64,000 nucleotides of DNA, taken from NCBI GenBank assembly GCA_036784855.1, contig JAZDSV010000031.1, positions 124,001-188,000 on the forward strand. Reading direction: 5' to 3'. The position numbers were made by a program, and so were the translations under genes. Within the stretch, counting starts at the first letter, position 1, and every line of letters begins with the position of its first letter. The notes under the pieces are model-generated. The model had not been told where the DNA came from, did no database searches, and was given only the letters and a program-made list of their open reading frames with translations. Shown here piece after piece: positions 33,342-45,044 of this stretch. Origin of the DNA: Aphelidium insulamus (taxonomy: Eukaryota; Aphelidiomycota; Aphelidea; Aphelidiaceae).

Positions 33342-36300
33342 TCACGGCGATGTAGCCGATATGGTCATCATCGTATCAACAGCAATTTGTTTTCCTTCTG
33401 CTGCTTCCTTCGCAAGACGTCTCAGCATGATTGCATTTTGAGTACCAGTCTCGTCGACCATACGAGAGAATTCACTTTTTCTGGTTAGAAGAGCGTGTGG
33501 TGAATCAAATTCCACTATATGCCCTTGATCCAAAAGCAATATTTTATCGTAATCAATGACGGTGTTCAAGCGGTGGGCGATAGTAATTATAGTCGACTTT
33601 GTAAAATCGCGACGCAGTGAAACTTGAATCAACTGATCAGACTCCATGTCGACGTTCGCAGTAGCCTCGTCCATGACTAGAACTTTCGGATTAAGAAGCA
33701 TCGCTCTAGCCAGACACAAAAGTTGGCGCTGACCAGTGCTGAAATTCTCGCCATTTGTGTCTGTTTTCGTATCCAATCCATTTGGGGCTTTGCTTATTGC
33801 TTCTTTCATGTTTACGACCTCGAGGGCGGACCACAAACTTTGATCGGAATATGCCGAAAAGGGATCCAGATTATAGCGGACGGTGCCGCTAAACAGAACT
33901 GGATCTTGAGGTATAATGCCAAGTTTTGAGCGCAGTTCGTGCAAACCGATCGTGGAAGTGTTTACGCCATCAATTATTATCGCACCGCTGGCTGGTTCAA
34001 GCATGCGGAACAGAGCATAAGCAATAGTACTTTTGCCCGCGCCTAAAACGTCATTATCGCAACAAATTACGAATCAAACAACTTGCCGGTTCTACCGACA
34101 ACTCCGATTTTTTCGCATGATTTGACATTGAAAGATATGCCCTTGATAACGGACGGGCCATCGTCAGAGTACTTAATTTCTAAATTTCTGACTTCAATTT
34201 TTCCTTCAGTCGGCCATGTTTCAGCTGGGCTTGTACCAGTACCCCGCCGCGGTTTCTCGTGTTTTAAATTGACTGCGTAATGGTGTAATCGCTCAATTGA
34301 GTTAGCGTTTACTTCAACTTCCACGGCCTGCCTGACGGCGAAATTCAGTGAACCGGTTACTTGTAAAGCATATGACAAGCTGAGACCAACAATCGCTGCT
34401 GAGATACTACCGCCTGCTAAAACGCCCAGAAATGCAGCAAAAAAGCAAATGAGAGAGCCAAGTACTACATGATGTAAATTAATTGTGATTATCCTTCAAA
34501 TAGTGCCTACATTCAAGCCGAATTCCTAGCCATCGCTGGACAGCCATCTGCATGTACACCGATTGATTGTTTCCATCGACATAGTCTTGGCACTTGTCGA
34601 TAAAAGCGGCTTGGCGTCTATACGCGCGAATTGTACTCAGTCCAGTCATCGTCTCACTAAAATGCGCGTATACCGGGGATCTGCTGATCGCTTCCAACCG
34701 CTTAACTTCTCGACTAGTCCTGAGATAAAGCACTTGCATCCCATAATAGATAACTAGCAGGGGAGCGAGCGGAATTAATAAATAAGGCGTGCTGGAGCAC
34801 ATCAGCGCCAGAGTTGCTACCAATCCTGAAAAAATGTTGATAAACATCTGCAACGTCATAGGCAAAGTTGCGTCCATCGTGTCCGTGTCCCGACTGAACC
34901 GGTTCATGATCCACCCGAGTGGGGTGGTATCAAAAAACATTATTGGAGCCTGGAAAACGCCCTCAATCGCGGAATGATGAAATCGGCGGGATGCTCGAGC
35001 AAACGCAAACGCTAAACTGGCTCCCAATATGCCAACCAGCAGCCCTTGCGAGAGTCCCCATGCTACGTATATGCCGCTGTATTCGCCCATACTGAGATCA
35101 AAGGTTTCCGAGGACCAAGCCACTAGCCACAAATCGTTGCCCACCCGCGCAACTTGAGACAGTGAAGTCAACACCAATACAAAGCCAAGCATGGCGATTC
35201 CACCGGCTGCGCCAATGTAGCTTCGATATACATTCCATGAAACGGATCCAACTACGCGCTCTTCCTCAGTTGCCACGTTGGCTTTAGTAAGCTTGCCAGA
35301 GTCTGTGGAGTCATCTTGTTTACGCGCGCGCTCAGTGAGAGCATCTTCCTGTTCATCCTCTCCACCTGAGAAAGCACGCACAAGCCGGAAGCACTCTCCT
35401 CGTAAGCTCATCAGGTCATCGTACGTCCCCTGCTCTTGTACCTGTCCGTCCTTCATCAGAATAATCCAGTCGACTTCACGAACATAGTTCAGATGATGTG
35501 TGACTAGCAATATAGTCTTTCCTCGAAGTGCCTTCTTAATACAGTTTTCAAATATGTGCCGGCCTACATGGACATCAACCGCTGATATCGGGTCGTCTAG
35601 CAAGACGATATCCGGTTCTCCATATACGATTCGAGCAAGGCTCACGCGAGCTTTCTGTCCTCCAGAAATCTGAACGCCTTTTTCGCCGAGAAGAGTATCG
35701 CTACCTCCTGGTAGCCACTGCAAGTCTTTCGATAGTGCAGTGGCATCGATGGCACGCTGGTACTTTTCCTCGTCGTAATTATTACCAAAAGTAATGTTGG
35801 ATCTCAGTGTTCCATTTTGAATCCAAGGCTGCTGTAGAGAATATCCGATTGTTCCGTTGACATATACCTGGCCCTGCTCTCGTTTCATTTCCGATAACAG
35901 CGCATTCAGAAGGGAAGACTTTCCAGAGCCTACGGGGCCAATTATAGCAACTAAACGGCCTTTTGGAATAGTAACGTTGATGTTGGATAATTGCATTATT
36001 GGGCCAGCGGACGGAGTCGCTACACTCTGCGATATCTCTGATGCGGATCCCGCCATATCTTTCGCACTCAGCACTTCCCACTGGAACGATCCATCAACAA
36101 TTTTTATCGCCGCATTTGGCTCCACGACTCCGTCAAAGTGCTCAGTAGTGACGAGCTCCTCGGCATTTAAAAACTCGTTTAATCTACCAAACGCCACTCT
36201 GGTTTCCACAAAAGACCGAATGACATTGGGTAGAATGATTAGCGGAAAGCGCATCAAGTTGAACAACGCTAGCGCTGCAAATATAATTGCAGGATTGAGC

Positions 36301-37643
36301 GCATTAGCGGTATACGCGAAAACGATAAATGAGATGACGCTGGCAAAGATCGGAACAGATGTCGAAATCCCCATAAGAACGCCGGTCCATATATTGACGT
36401 AACGAATTTGTAGTAACTCTTGAGTACGCAACTGCAAGAGCCGTTTTAAGAAGCTATCCTCCCAGGCAAACAGTTTAATAATTCGCATCCCTTGCAGATA
36501 TTCCTGGGTCGATCGAATCCTCGAGTCGGATATCTTGGCAACTTTCTGGCGCAGCGTCCCGAGTCGCGTGAACATCAACGCTTGAAATGGGATCATGACT
36601 ATCAGTAGACCAAAACCTGCCAAGGCGGACCAGCCAATGTAATACAGCAGTAGTCCGAGTATTGTGAAAATTTGAAATGGTCCGGACCTGTACATTACAC
36701 TTTGATTCTAAATGAGAAATATAAGTTACCATATGTAGTGTCCCTGGAGAAATGTCATTTCCATTCGGGTCAAATCGGATGATATCATGTTAAGAATGCG
36801 ACCCCCGCTAAACTTTTGACGCGCGAGTGACGATAGCTGTAATATAAATATTATAAATATAATTGAAGCACGTAGAAAGCGCTCACATACCCTCATTGAT
36901 TTACGATATGCTGCAATGGTCAAGCATGCGCGAATCTTCATTCCGTACCGAGTGGCGTGGTAAAAGTATCGATTCAACGCGATAGATGCAGTGAGCTGCA
37001 ACAGGAAGAATGCAAGCGACCACAATATTCCAACCCATAGTTCAGGCTTTGGTGGAGCACCAGGCGTACCCGCTTCGCTGGATAGCAGAACAAAGTTGGT
37101 GATTTGCGAAATGATGACGGGAGAACAAATGTTTGCTACGGCCTGGATGAGGTGAAATACGCCAATCGACGCATATCCGCGTCCAAACTGTTCCTTTAGT
37201 ACGGAAAATACGCCAACTGGAACTAAACCATCCACGGCGGAGGTCGCAGAGTCTTTCTTCTTTTGCCATATGGTTTCGAACACGTCAGCCAGGTTCGAGG
37301 CAGACATCTCGGCGGTGAGAAGGTACAGATCGGCGAATTGGATGGGTCGCTTGAATCCCTTCCACACAAAGGACGTGACCCAGTGATAGAACCATCTACA
37401 GAGATTAAAGGGCGTCTTCAAACCAGGCACGACGACATCTACGTACTGACTGATAAGCCAGCTAGTTGGCTCGGGACATGGCTCGCTGCGAGGTGTCGCG
37501 CTGGTGGCAGACGCGACTCCGACCCGTTTACTGGTCATATCCACCAGGTCCACGTCCGAGGACAGAGCCTGCGCATTTTCCTGCCCTGCTGACTCTGGCT
37601 GCATGAGCTCTTCGCGGGAGCCGTTCTCGGTCTCCATTTGCAT
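33342..37643 (-). CDS. ABC transporter, subfamily C (short MRP type)
   Basis: Full ATP-binding cassette exporter of the MRP/ABCC subfamily, probably moving organic anions or conjugates across the plasma or vacuolar membrane. Five exons, right to left: 37643-36891, 36836-36730, 36687-34511, 34464-34087, 34042-33342 (1371 residues). There is no N-terminal TMD0, so it resembles MRP4/5-like short members. NBD1 has Walker A GPVGSGKSSLLNAL, signature ISGGQKARVSLAR and Walker B IVLLDDPISAVD. NBD2 has GRTGAGKST, a signature changed to STGQRQLLCLARA, and VLVMDEATANVD. NBD1's Walker B is followed by Asp-Pro rather than Glu, the usual ABCC asymmetry. A GC-AG intron (34043-34086) splits the NBD2 P-loop codon for Gly. 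It diverges from GSKIP with 50 bp between start codons. Confidence 0.93.
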
Positions 37644-37693
37644 CTTCACTGAAATCGGATGTATGTAAAGGAGGCGTAAGGTCGCGCCTGCGC

Positions 37694-38064
37694 ATGACAT
37701 CACACACACTTGAGCGAAGTCGAGTTATTGAAGAGTTCAGTGGGCGAGGCTGTCGAAAAATTCTGCCATGCCCTCATGAACCGGATGTCATGCATGTACA
37801 CTTGTTGGAAGGTGAGGTGGTAACGGTTCGGATTCACGTTGGCGGCTTCGCAGTGTGTATCGCGTGTGTATCCTGCGCAGTTGGTATGTAACCAGTTAGA
37901 TCTCGGCCATGAGCTGCGAGTCTATCGGCTCCGAGATGGGCAATGCTTTGCAAGTGGACAAATTGCCGTGCTACGAATCGATGCAGGCACTTCTTACGGA
38001 ATTGAGTCCTGCATATCGAGACTACTTTGTCGCGACGTTGGCCGAGAAGTTGCATTGTGTTTAA
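37694..38064 (+). CDS. GSKIP: GSKIP-like protein (GSK3-interacting domain, DUF727)
   Basis: Small cytosolic protein related to animal GSKIP, which binds GSK3 and, in animals, protein kinase A; the same fold occurs in CLUH. Two exons, 37694-37852 and 37900-38064, joined by a 47-nt GT-AG intron (107 residues; human is 139). Recognisable blocks are DVMHVHLLEGEVVTVRIHVGG in the first exon (matching the family's LEG...V.L...G strand region) and YESMQALLTELSPAYRDYF in the second (the conserved LL..LSP.YR...F helix). The N-terminal extension used for PKA binding in animals is absent or unrecognisable. It converges on the DDT-PHD gene with 63 bp between stops. Confidence 0.72.
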
Positions 38065-38127
38065 TATATATATATCCCAACAGCGCTTAATAATGACAGT
38101 GTACACTTATTTATATATATATATATA

Positions 38128-40297
38128 TTATGGCCGCGAAATGCGCACCGGGTTCGTTATCTCAGAAACATGGCCATTATCTGTCGCACTAAACATGGCC
38201 ACGCTTGTACCGCTTAAGACTGGTCGCTGAATAGCTTGCGTGGCATCCATCATTTGATTTACCGATATCATGCCGGGGTTGAGTGAGGACCGATGCGGAC
38301 CATTCAACGGCAATATCTGCTGATTATATGGAACCGTGGCTGCCGTGAGCATGGACCCCATATCTCCGGGCAATGATTGTACGGCTGATGTGGCGTCATG
38401 ATGATTAGTTGGACGGAAGGTAGGAGGATGATATATCGAATACTGCTGATGCACGTTGAATGCAGCGGGCGCCAAAAATTGCGGCCTGGGAGGGTAAAAC
38501 GCGGCAGAAGATAGCTGATGAGTCGGCATAAAATGTGGCCGTGATGGCACATTTGCTGGAGATTCCACGACAGAAGTAGAGTGCTGAATAGTTGGTCCTA
38601 TCGGCGGCAGAGCCGGCGGAGCAGGACCTTTGATCTTGATCTTGAATGGCAGTGCTGTAGACTTCGACATTTTTGACGCCATACCTTCGGCATTCGATTT
38701 GGCAGCGCTGAGAACGGCATTTGTCGGTTCACGACATTTAGCGCAGACGTATTCAACCTGATCCCAGTCTTCGCGGCCAACAGTCTTGTTGACGCACGAT
38801 GTGTGTTGCCACACCTCACACCGTCCACATGCCATCATTTTTCGACCATCATCGTAGTCAAGACCAAATTTGCCGCACATACAGCTGAAAGTCCAATGCG
38901 CGACCGTTACCGGCTGCGACCTCGAATTGGTTTTATCTCTCTCAAGCCGAAGGGCAATTTGCTCCTCGCGCTTCAGGCGCCTCATCTCCCGCTCGCTAAC
39001 CTTGTTTCCCTCATCTTCTTTCTCGAGCTGTAGTTCCTGTAACATTTATGATTGATATCCAATAGTAGCGAGCAGACGGTACCTTGTTGATCAGCCGTTG
39101 CGATCGCGTACCAAAGTTTCGTCGCATCTCGGCCTCCTGCTGTAACTGCCTCTGTCTACTCTCTCGCTGCTCCATCATTTCCAGTTCTTTTGACAATAAG
39201 CGTCCGGAGCGCTTTCGATTTTCCCGGCGCAGTCTCTCTTCAAACTCTCGTTGTCTCTCTTCGTAGATGGGTACTACGTCGGGAAGTAACTGATCGACAA
39301 GGAGCTTATAAAAAGCCTTTTCCGCAGGATTGCGCGACATCTCAAACTGCTTGGGGAAAGTGCGCCACTCGTCCAACGTGGAGCACACCAAATCCCACGT
39401 TGCGCCGCGGTAGTGATCCCCGTCGGCGACGCTGACGCTAGGGTCGACAGCAATGCTTTTGCGCTGTCGGCCCCCCTTCTTTTTGCGTGATGACTGCCTG
39501 GTAGTTAGCCCTTCTTTTGCCTCTTGGATGTGTTTGGCGGCAACCAATGTCTCTCGGTAAAGGCGATTATCGTCAAACAACCAGTAACGATTTTCTAGCG
39601 AGTCAAAGCCAACAGGGTCAACGCGCCACAGCTCCTGACCATCACCGTCTGTCAAGTCAGTTTTCAGCCGGAATCTTTCTACATCAACCAGCAGCAATTC
39701 GCATAATGAATGCAGTGCCAGAGTCTATGTATGTGGAAAAAATTGACGCAAGCGGCAATTTACACAGACACTGCTACCGACCTTGTTTACCAAAGACATG
39801 GTCCAAAACCATCCGCACGAACTTGCCGGTGTTTTATCTATGCCCAGAGCAGACCCATCGCTCTTCTCTAGTCCAGATCCCGGTGTCAAAGACAAATCCG
39901 CGGTCAGCGATGTTTGTTCGCTTGGTGCCGGCAAGAAACGAGTCGGCGAGTCCTGAATAAGACCGTCAAACCGAGTCTCGAACGCTCGCCGTAAGTGGTG
40001 CTCCCAATTATCGTCGCGAATGTGTCGATTATCGGTTAGCGCGCGCAGCAGCCCTACGAAGAGGGTTCGCATGAATACCGTGGGCGTAGTCTCCATCAGC
40101 GCGTCCTCCAACAACTACCACGAGTGTCAGCGCCGAGGTGTTCACAGGCGTACCAGATGCTTTTCACTTGCCTCGGTGTGGAAGGAGTGGAAGGCGGTAT
40201 CCAGCTTGATGTGCTCGGCAAAGGTGCGCAGGAATTGAGCGACGGCGATAAAGTGCCAGGAGGAACGGAGCCATGTTCTGCAGGCGTTCACTGACAT
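38128..40297 (-). CDS. DDT- and PHD-domain chromatin protein (CECR2/RSF1-like)
   Basis: Nuclear protein likely to be a regulatory subunit of an ISWI-type remodeller or a histone reader. Four exons, right to left: 40297-40172, 40114-39782, 39724-39083, 39036-38128 (669 residues from the ATG at 40295-40297; an in-frame ATG also lies at 40334-40336). The DDT domain is at the N-terminus (WHFIAVAQFLRTFAEHIKL joined to LLEDALMETTPTVF). Next is the WHIM-like block ELWRVDPVGFDSLENRYWLF, then a long basic coiled coil (residues ~290-400). A C4HC3 PHD finger follows at about 419-470 (CMCGKFGL, CGRCEVWQHTSC, CAKC). The tail is Pro/Ser/His-rich. The intron at 40115-40171 is GC-AG. The true start could be further upstream. 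Confidence 0.8.
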
Positions 40298-40521
40298 TGC
40301 AGGAGCCGTTAGCCTGGTGCACAGCAACCGCATCACAGCGCAGCACGAGCTGCAAAGAACTCACCATCAGTCGGAGTCGGCTGCGTCAGATTGTCGGTCA
40401 TTGTCGATTGTCAAATGTATGTAATTATTCAATCTGTCTCGTTTGTCACATTGTATGCTCTGAGGCAGAGTATATACTTCATATCTCACGGCATACTTCT
40501 ATTGCAGATATGTTTATCATT

Positions 40522-41931
40522 TCACATGCCTGCTGCCACCTTTCGGCGTCCAGACTGGCGGATAGATGGCTGGATCGCTGGAGAGTTAATTCTGTCGGAA
40601 GCAGCAAACGGCGACATCAAGTCTTTAGCTTCCAGCATGGCGTGCGGCTTGCCATCCGCTTTAACAGCGGTGTTTACAGATTGTCTAAATGCCTCGCTGA
40701 ACCCGATTGGTGTCGCCGCGATACTTGGATGCGCGCTGCGAGACACAATTGGAATGCCGAACACCTTGCGCAATGGAGCTGACCGGAAAGCAAGCGATTG
40801 TGCCGCAGTGACCAAATTGTTAACTAGCCAGTACAATCCGAGAGCCTGGCAGGATTAATTAGACTGTCAACTAGATCACACAAGTGCACAGGACACATAC
40901 GCTGGGGAAAGTGGCCATCACTGGAACAGAAATGACACCCATAGCCATGAGAATGCGCTTCATTGTTTCGGCACTTTGCGCCTGCACCGCGCCAGCATCG
41001 ATGTTTTTCTACCGTAAACGCACTCTGTCATACGAAGCTAATTTGTAGATACAGGTGCAGAGTATATACATATCAACACTTGTACAAGAGATAATCAAGT
41101 CTGCAACGAACGAATATATATATATACTGAAGTATATATGCATACGCACACACCGATTACGTATATACATATAAATACTTAAATATAACGTACGTAAATC
41201 ATCAAGATGAACGACGACCCCGCCAGAACTGGAAGCGCATAATAGGGATCTGTTGTCGTAAGGTCAGTAAACCATAGCGCGCCGCCAGTGCGCATATCGG
41301 GAACGGGTAGCTCGGCCATGCTCTTCAGCGCGAGGAAGAATGATATTAACACGGGTGTCTGCAGCAGCGACGGCCCAATGCCGCCGACTGGATTGACCTG
41401 TCGCAGTGTCAGATAGCCGTTTATTATGCGGCAAGTACGCGGCGTACATACATCGTGCTTTTTATACGTTTCCAACAGAGCAACTGTGGCCTCGCGGATG
41501 CGTTGTTCGTCCTGGCTCTGTTTGGCGGTGTTGTACGACGCCATTGCAACGCTCACATCTGGGTGAGCGATCTGCATTTTGGCCGCGTGTCTCTGCTGCT
41601 TGACGGCCAGTGGAAGAATTAGCGCGCGTGCAGCGAGAGTGCTGACTGTGATCGTCGCCCACCACGGCAGCCCATAGCCAACGTGTAGCAGTTCAAAAGC
41701 GCGTTCCAGCAAACCCGGCGGTGTCCAATTGCAGAATCCCATTGCTGCCATATCGCCCATCGACATCACTGCTGTGCCGGGTGCGTCCACCGCGCTACCA
41801 TCCACCGCAGCAATCGTGGTATCACTGACAGGTGGCGACAAAGACGTGGATAGCGCAGCATACTGCGCTCGCTGCATCACAGAGCGCGCAGGTGCACGCG
41901 CATACTGTCGGCGAATCGCGCATCGCAGCAT
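40522..41931 (-). CDS. OXA1: Mitochondrial inner-membrane insertase OXA1
   Basis: YidC/Oxa1/Alb3-family insertase that places mitochondrially made and some imported proteins into the inner membrane. Three exons, right to left: 41931-41194, 41008-40901, 40845-40522 (389 residues). The N-terminus is an Arg/Ala-rich targeting peptide (MLRCAIRRQYARAPARSVMQ). The YidC core has WWATITVSTLAARALILPLA (TM1), NPVGGIGPSLLQTPVLISFF (TM2 region with the typical LLQ.P), a third TM ending MIY, and FPSALGLYWLVNNL (last TM). The C-terminal matrix tail is basic, as needed for ribosome contact. The first intron is 185 nt and TA-rich, longer than usual here. It lies 13 bp from the left target duplication of the gypsy element. 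Confidence 0.93.
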
Positions 41932-41949
41932 TTTGGTTAATGCTTGAAA

Positions 41950-42123
41950 TGTTCGATAGTCACAAAAATACGCAACAGCAAGTTCAGATGTCTATTGAGA
42001 TTACACCACCGCCAATCAGCGTCGTGTCAGATGACGAATGACTGCGGTCATTCGTCTTCACCCGTCGAGGCAACGTCGGCCGCGACCTGACGTCAGCCCC
42101 ACCACGTGCCGCCATATCCAACA
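41950..42123 (-). repeat. 3' LTR of the deleted gypsy element (174 bp)
   Basis: On the minus strand it runs TGTTGGATATGGCGG ... CTATCGAACA. It carries the GACGAATGAC-CGCA-GTCATTCGTC hairpin. Compared with the 213-bp LTR at 48656 it lacks about 39 bp containing the TATAAA box. Confidence 0.9.
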
Positions 42124-44865
42124 GCCCCGGACCAGCGGACGACCTTGCCAACCCAGAAGCCCTTGACCGCCAATACTGGTCAAGTGGAAACATGCTGAAG
42201 TCGTTAAACATATGTTGTGCCGTACCCAGCTGTTATCGTCGTCACTGTAGCCTTTCCACTTGACCAGGTACTCTGCCGTCAAGCCGGCACCACGATGGCC
42301 AAGCACCCTTTCGACCACAAACGACTCCGCCTTCACCAAAGTTGTTTCGCCTCGTAACTTTAATTTGATCGACCGGAAAGTGTCTCACCACCACCGTACA
42401 CGTCGAGCTCTTGCAGCACTATAGGCTTTTCCGCTTGTCCACGCCCTACGGAAGCGACCTCTTCCTTTGTCTTTGTCTTCAATGGTCTCAACACCACGTA
42501 TCGTGTAAACACATCAACTATCACCAGCAACGCCGTGTACCCGTCCTCCGATGCCGGCATTGATACAGACAAGTCAATACACACGTGATCCCATGGCTCG
42601 ACTCGTCAACCAACATTGACGGATGATAACCATGCTGTATCACATTATAACGCTGACAAGCGTCACAGCCATCGACCAACACAGTCAAATCATGGCGCAA
42701 CTCGGGCCAATGTTTCTGCTGTGTAAATTGTATTTGTCGATACATGGCGTCCACACCAAAGTGCCCAAACGCGTGCACATCATCCAATAATTTGGAATGA
42801 TTGTCTGTGTCAATGGTCAGCTCTGCACCAGGAAATGAGCAAAAAGCTTCCTCAGGAATCCTTGTGTTTTGCTCAATGAGCGCGTTCCATGCCAACATGA
42901 CACGTGAACGCTCCGCCTCCTTGATGTCATCAGTCAGATCGATGGTCTCTGGTCCATCGTCACTGGGCAGTATCAGCTCATCCTCTTGTGAGGCCTGCCC
43001 CGGCCAGGCCGCAGGTACCCCCGTCAGAGTGATTCCAAGCAGGCAGAACAAATCAGTTCCAACCAGCAATGACGTCTTGCCACTGAGCTCGGCAACCTCT
43101 AGATCCACGTCAGCAATCTTATCACCACATGCCAGCTTGACATGCGTGATGCCACGTCTTGTCACGGCCTGTCCCTGAAAGGCGCCACTCAGCTTGCCAC
43201 CAGAGCCAGGCAAAATCGTCCAGCCGTTCTCCTCACATAGGCGCCTACTTATTATTGTAATGGGCGAACCACTATCAACAAGCCCGTAGAGTCGTTTGCC
43301 ATTTATTTCAACTGGTGCCGCCCACTCTGTCTCAGATGCTGCGATCACATTGTTAACAAGGTGATCGTGAACGACGTTGTCACCACTGTCATTGCGCAGA
43401 AATCCGTCGAGCCACTCTGCTGCCAGAGGTTCCTCATCGACGTCTTCACTATGAGTGATCTGACGGACACCCGTGTTGGCGCCAGAAACCACCTGGCGTA
43501 CTGTTGTGCCAGCAGCAGGCGTTGTGCGCTTCGGGCACGTGCCACGTTGGTGTTCAGTACTGCCGCACGTCCAGCATGCACCAGGTGTATAGCCTGCCGG
43601 GTCGCCTCGGCAGCCGCACATAGCGTCCACGTTCGGGCTCCACCTGACGGACGCTTCTCTCCGCCGGTACCTCCTGCGCTTTGCGGCTAAAACACTGTGC
43701 AGCTGTGTGACCACTCTTGCCACAGAATCCGCACGTCACCGAAGTCGTCGTCGTTGACCGGGCAGCCGCCTCTCGCGGGCCTTTGGTCGTCGTGCGAGCG
43801 TCTTCATGGCTGCCCTTTGTGCGTAGCCGTCCTTCACGCAGTGCGTCCTTGGCGTCCAGCGACTGCGCAATGAAGTAAATTTGTTCAATCGTCACAGCGA
43901 TTTGATTTGGGCCGGTCAAACTGCGCCGTCCCATCAATTGATCCTCAATCCGCTCGACCAGACGTGTGCGCGAGCGAAGCCCCTCCATGAATATCATCTC
44001 GAGGTCCTCATCACTTACACCGGGAGCGCGCTTGGCCAGCAACTCGAAGCGCTCCACGTAATCGCGTACGTCTTCGCCAGCCAGGATTTTTACAGACTTT
44101 AATTCTTGTCGGAAAACCCACTGCATTTCGGCGGAAAGTTGCGACTCCAGAAACTTCTTCCGGAAGTCGAACCAAGCAGCCGGCTCGTCACCAGACCGCG
44201 GTAGTCACCCGGCCACCTTCTCCATGAGGGCAACGCCAGACATCTGGCTGACCAGATTTTCGGCCCAACGCTCCTCAGGAAATCGCGCACCCGCATCACC
44301 GCCTCAAAGGTGGCAATAAACTCGTTCGGGTCGCCCATAACTTTGCCGTCGTCCTTCCGCCCACGGGCGTACTTTGGCAGATTTGTGGGCACTCGGGCCG
44401 CATCGATATTTCTTTGACGCAACGCGTCCGCCTGCTCGTCTACAAACGGATTGCCGCCCACACCAGTCGAACCGCGACTGTCTTGTGCCTCCCGTTCGAA
44501 CATCTTGTTCGCACGCTCGGATGCACGCATCGCCTCCATGTCACGTAGCATGTTGGCGGCGCGAGTGTTGCTCACTCGCCATTCGTCACCAGCCTCGTCG
44601 GCCAGGGCGCGCGTCTGCGCCAGCGCGGTTGTTGGTCCGGCGAAATCGACGCCGGTTCCCGTGCTTGCCCCTTTCAGCCGACGGAGTTCTTCTTCTTGGT
44701 TGCGGTAGTTCAACATCAGCTCGAGCCCAAAGCTCAGCCTTCCTGGCGGTTTGCTTTTGTAGCGCCAGGTGCTCTTCGCGGAAGACATCCGGGACGCCAA
44801 AGCGTGGCGTCACCACCGCGGTGTTCATATGACCAGTAATCTCCATAGTCGGTTGCTTGCAAAAA
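42124..44865 (-). pseudogene. gag-pol remnant of the deleted gypsy element
   Basis: Read right to left: gag from about 44846 (or from the ATG at MLNYRNQEEELRRL), with frame breaks near 44700 and 44210. Two CCHC zinc knuckles follow (CGFCGKSGHTAAQCF and CWTCGSTEHQRGTCP), then an aspartic protease with the DSG active site (LYGLVDSGSPITIISRR). After ELTIDTD the sequence jumps directly to an integrase zinc-binding region (HAFGHFGVDAMYRQ, CDACQRYN) and a short piece of integrase core (ALLVIVDVFTRYVVLRPLKT). A second jump then leads to chromodomain sequence (FVVERVLGHRGAGLTAEYLV). It is non-functional as a polymerase gene. Confidence 0.85.
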
Positions 44866-45039
44866 TGTTCGATAGTCACAAAAATACGCAACAGCAAGTT
44901 CAGATGTCTATTGAGATTACACCACCGCCAATCAGCGTCGTGTCAGATGACGAATGACTGCGGTCATTCGTCTTCACCCGTCGAGGCAACGTCGGCCGCG
45001 ACCTGACGTCAGCCCCACCACGTGCCGCCATATCCAACA
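44866..45039 (-). repeat. 5' LTR of the deleted gypsy element (174 bp)
   Basis: Same length as the copy at 41950-42123, with the same 39-bp TATA-containing deletion. The shared deletion shows that the deletion was already present in the template or was copied during reverse transcription. Confidence 0.9.
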
Positions 45040-45044
45040 TGAAA

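Larger units (their letters stand above)
41945..45044 (-). mobile_element. Internally deleted Ty3/gypsy chromovirus with intact target duplications
   Basis: The element spans 41950-45039 on the minus strand, flanked on both sides by the 5-bp direct repeat TGAAA (41945-41949 and 45040-45044), proving one insertion event. It has two 174-bp LTRs and keeps gag, zinc knuckles, protease, the integrase zinc-binding part and the chromodomain end. The reverse transcriptase and RNase H and much of the integrase core are deleted compared with the element at 48656-53595. It can only move with proteins supplied by a full-length copy. Confidence 0.88.

Noticed and set aside
40391-40858. Plus-strand frame opposite the last OXA1 exon
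   Set aside because: The minus strand encodes the conserved last transmembrane segment of OXA1; the plus frame is its shadow.
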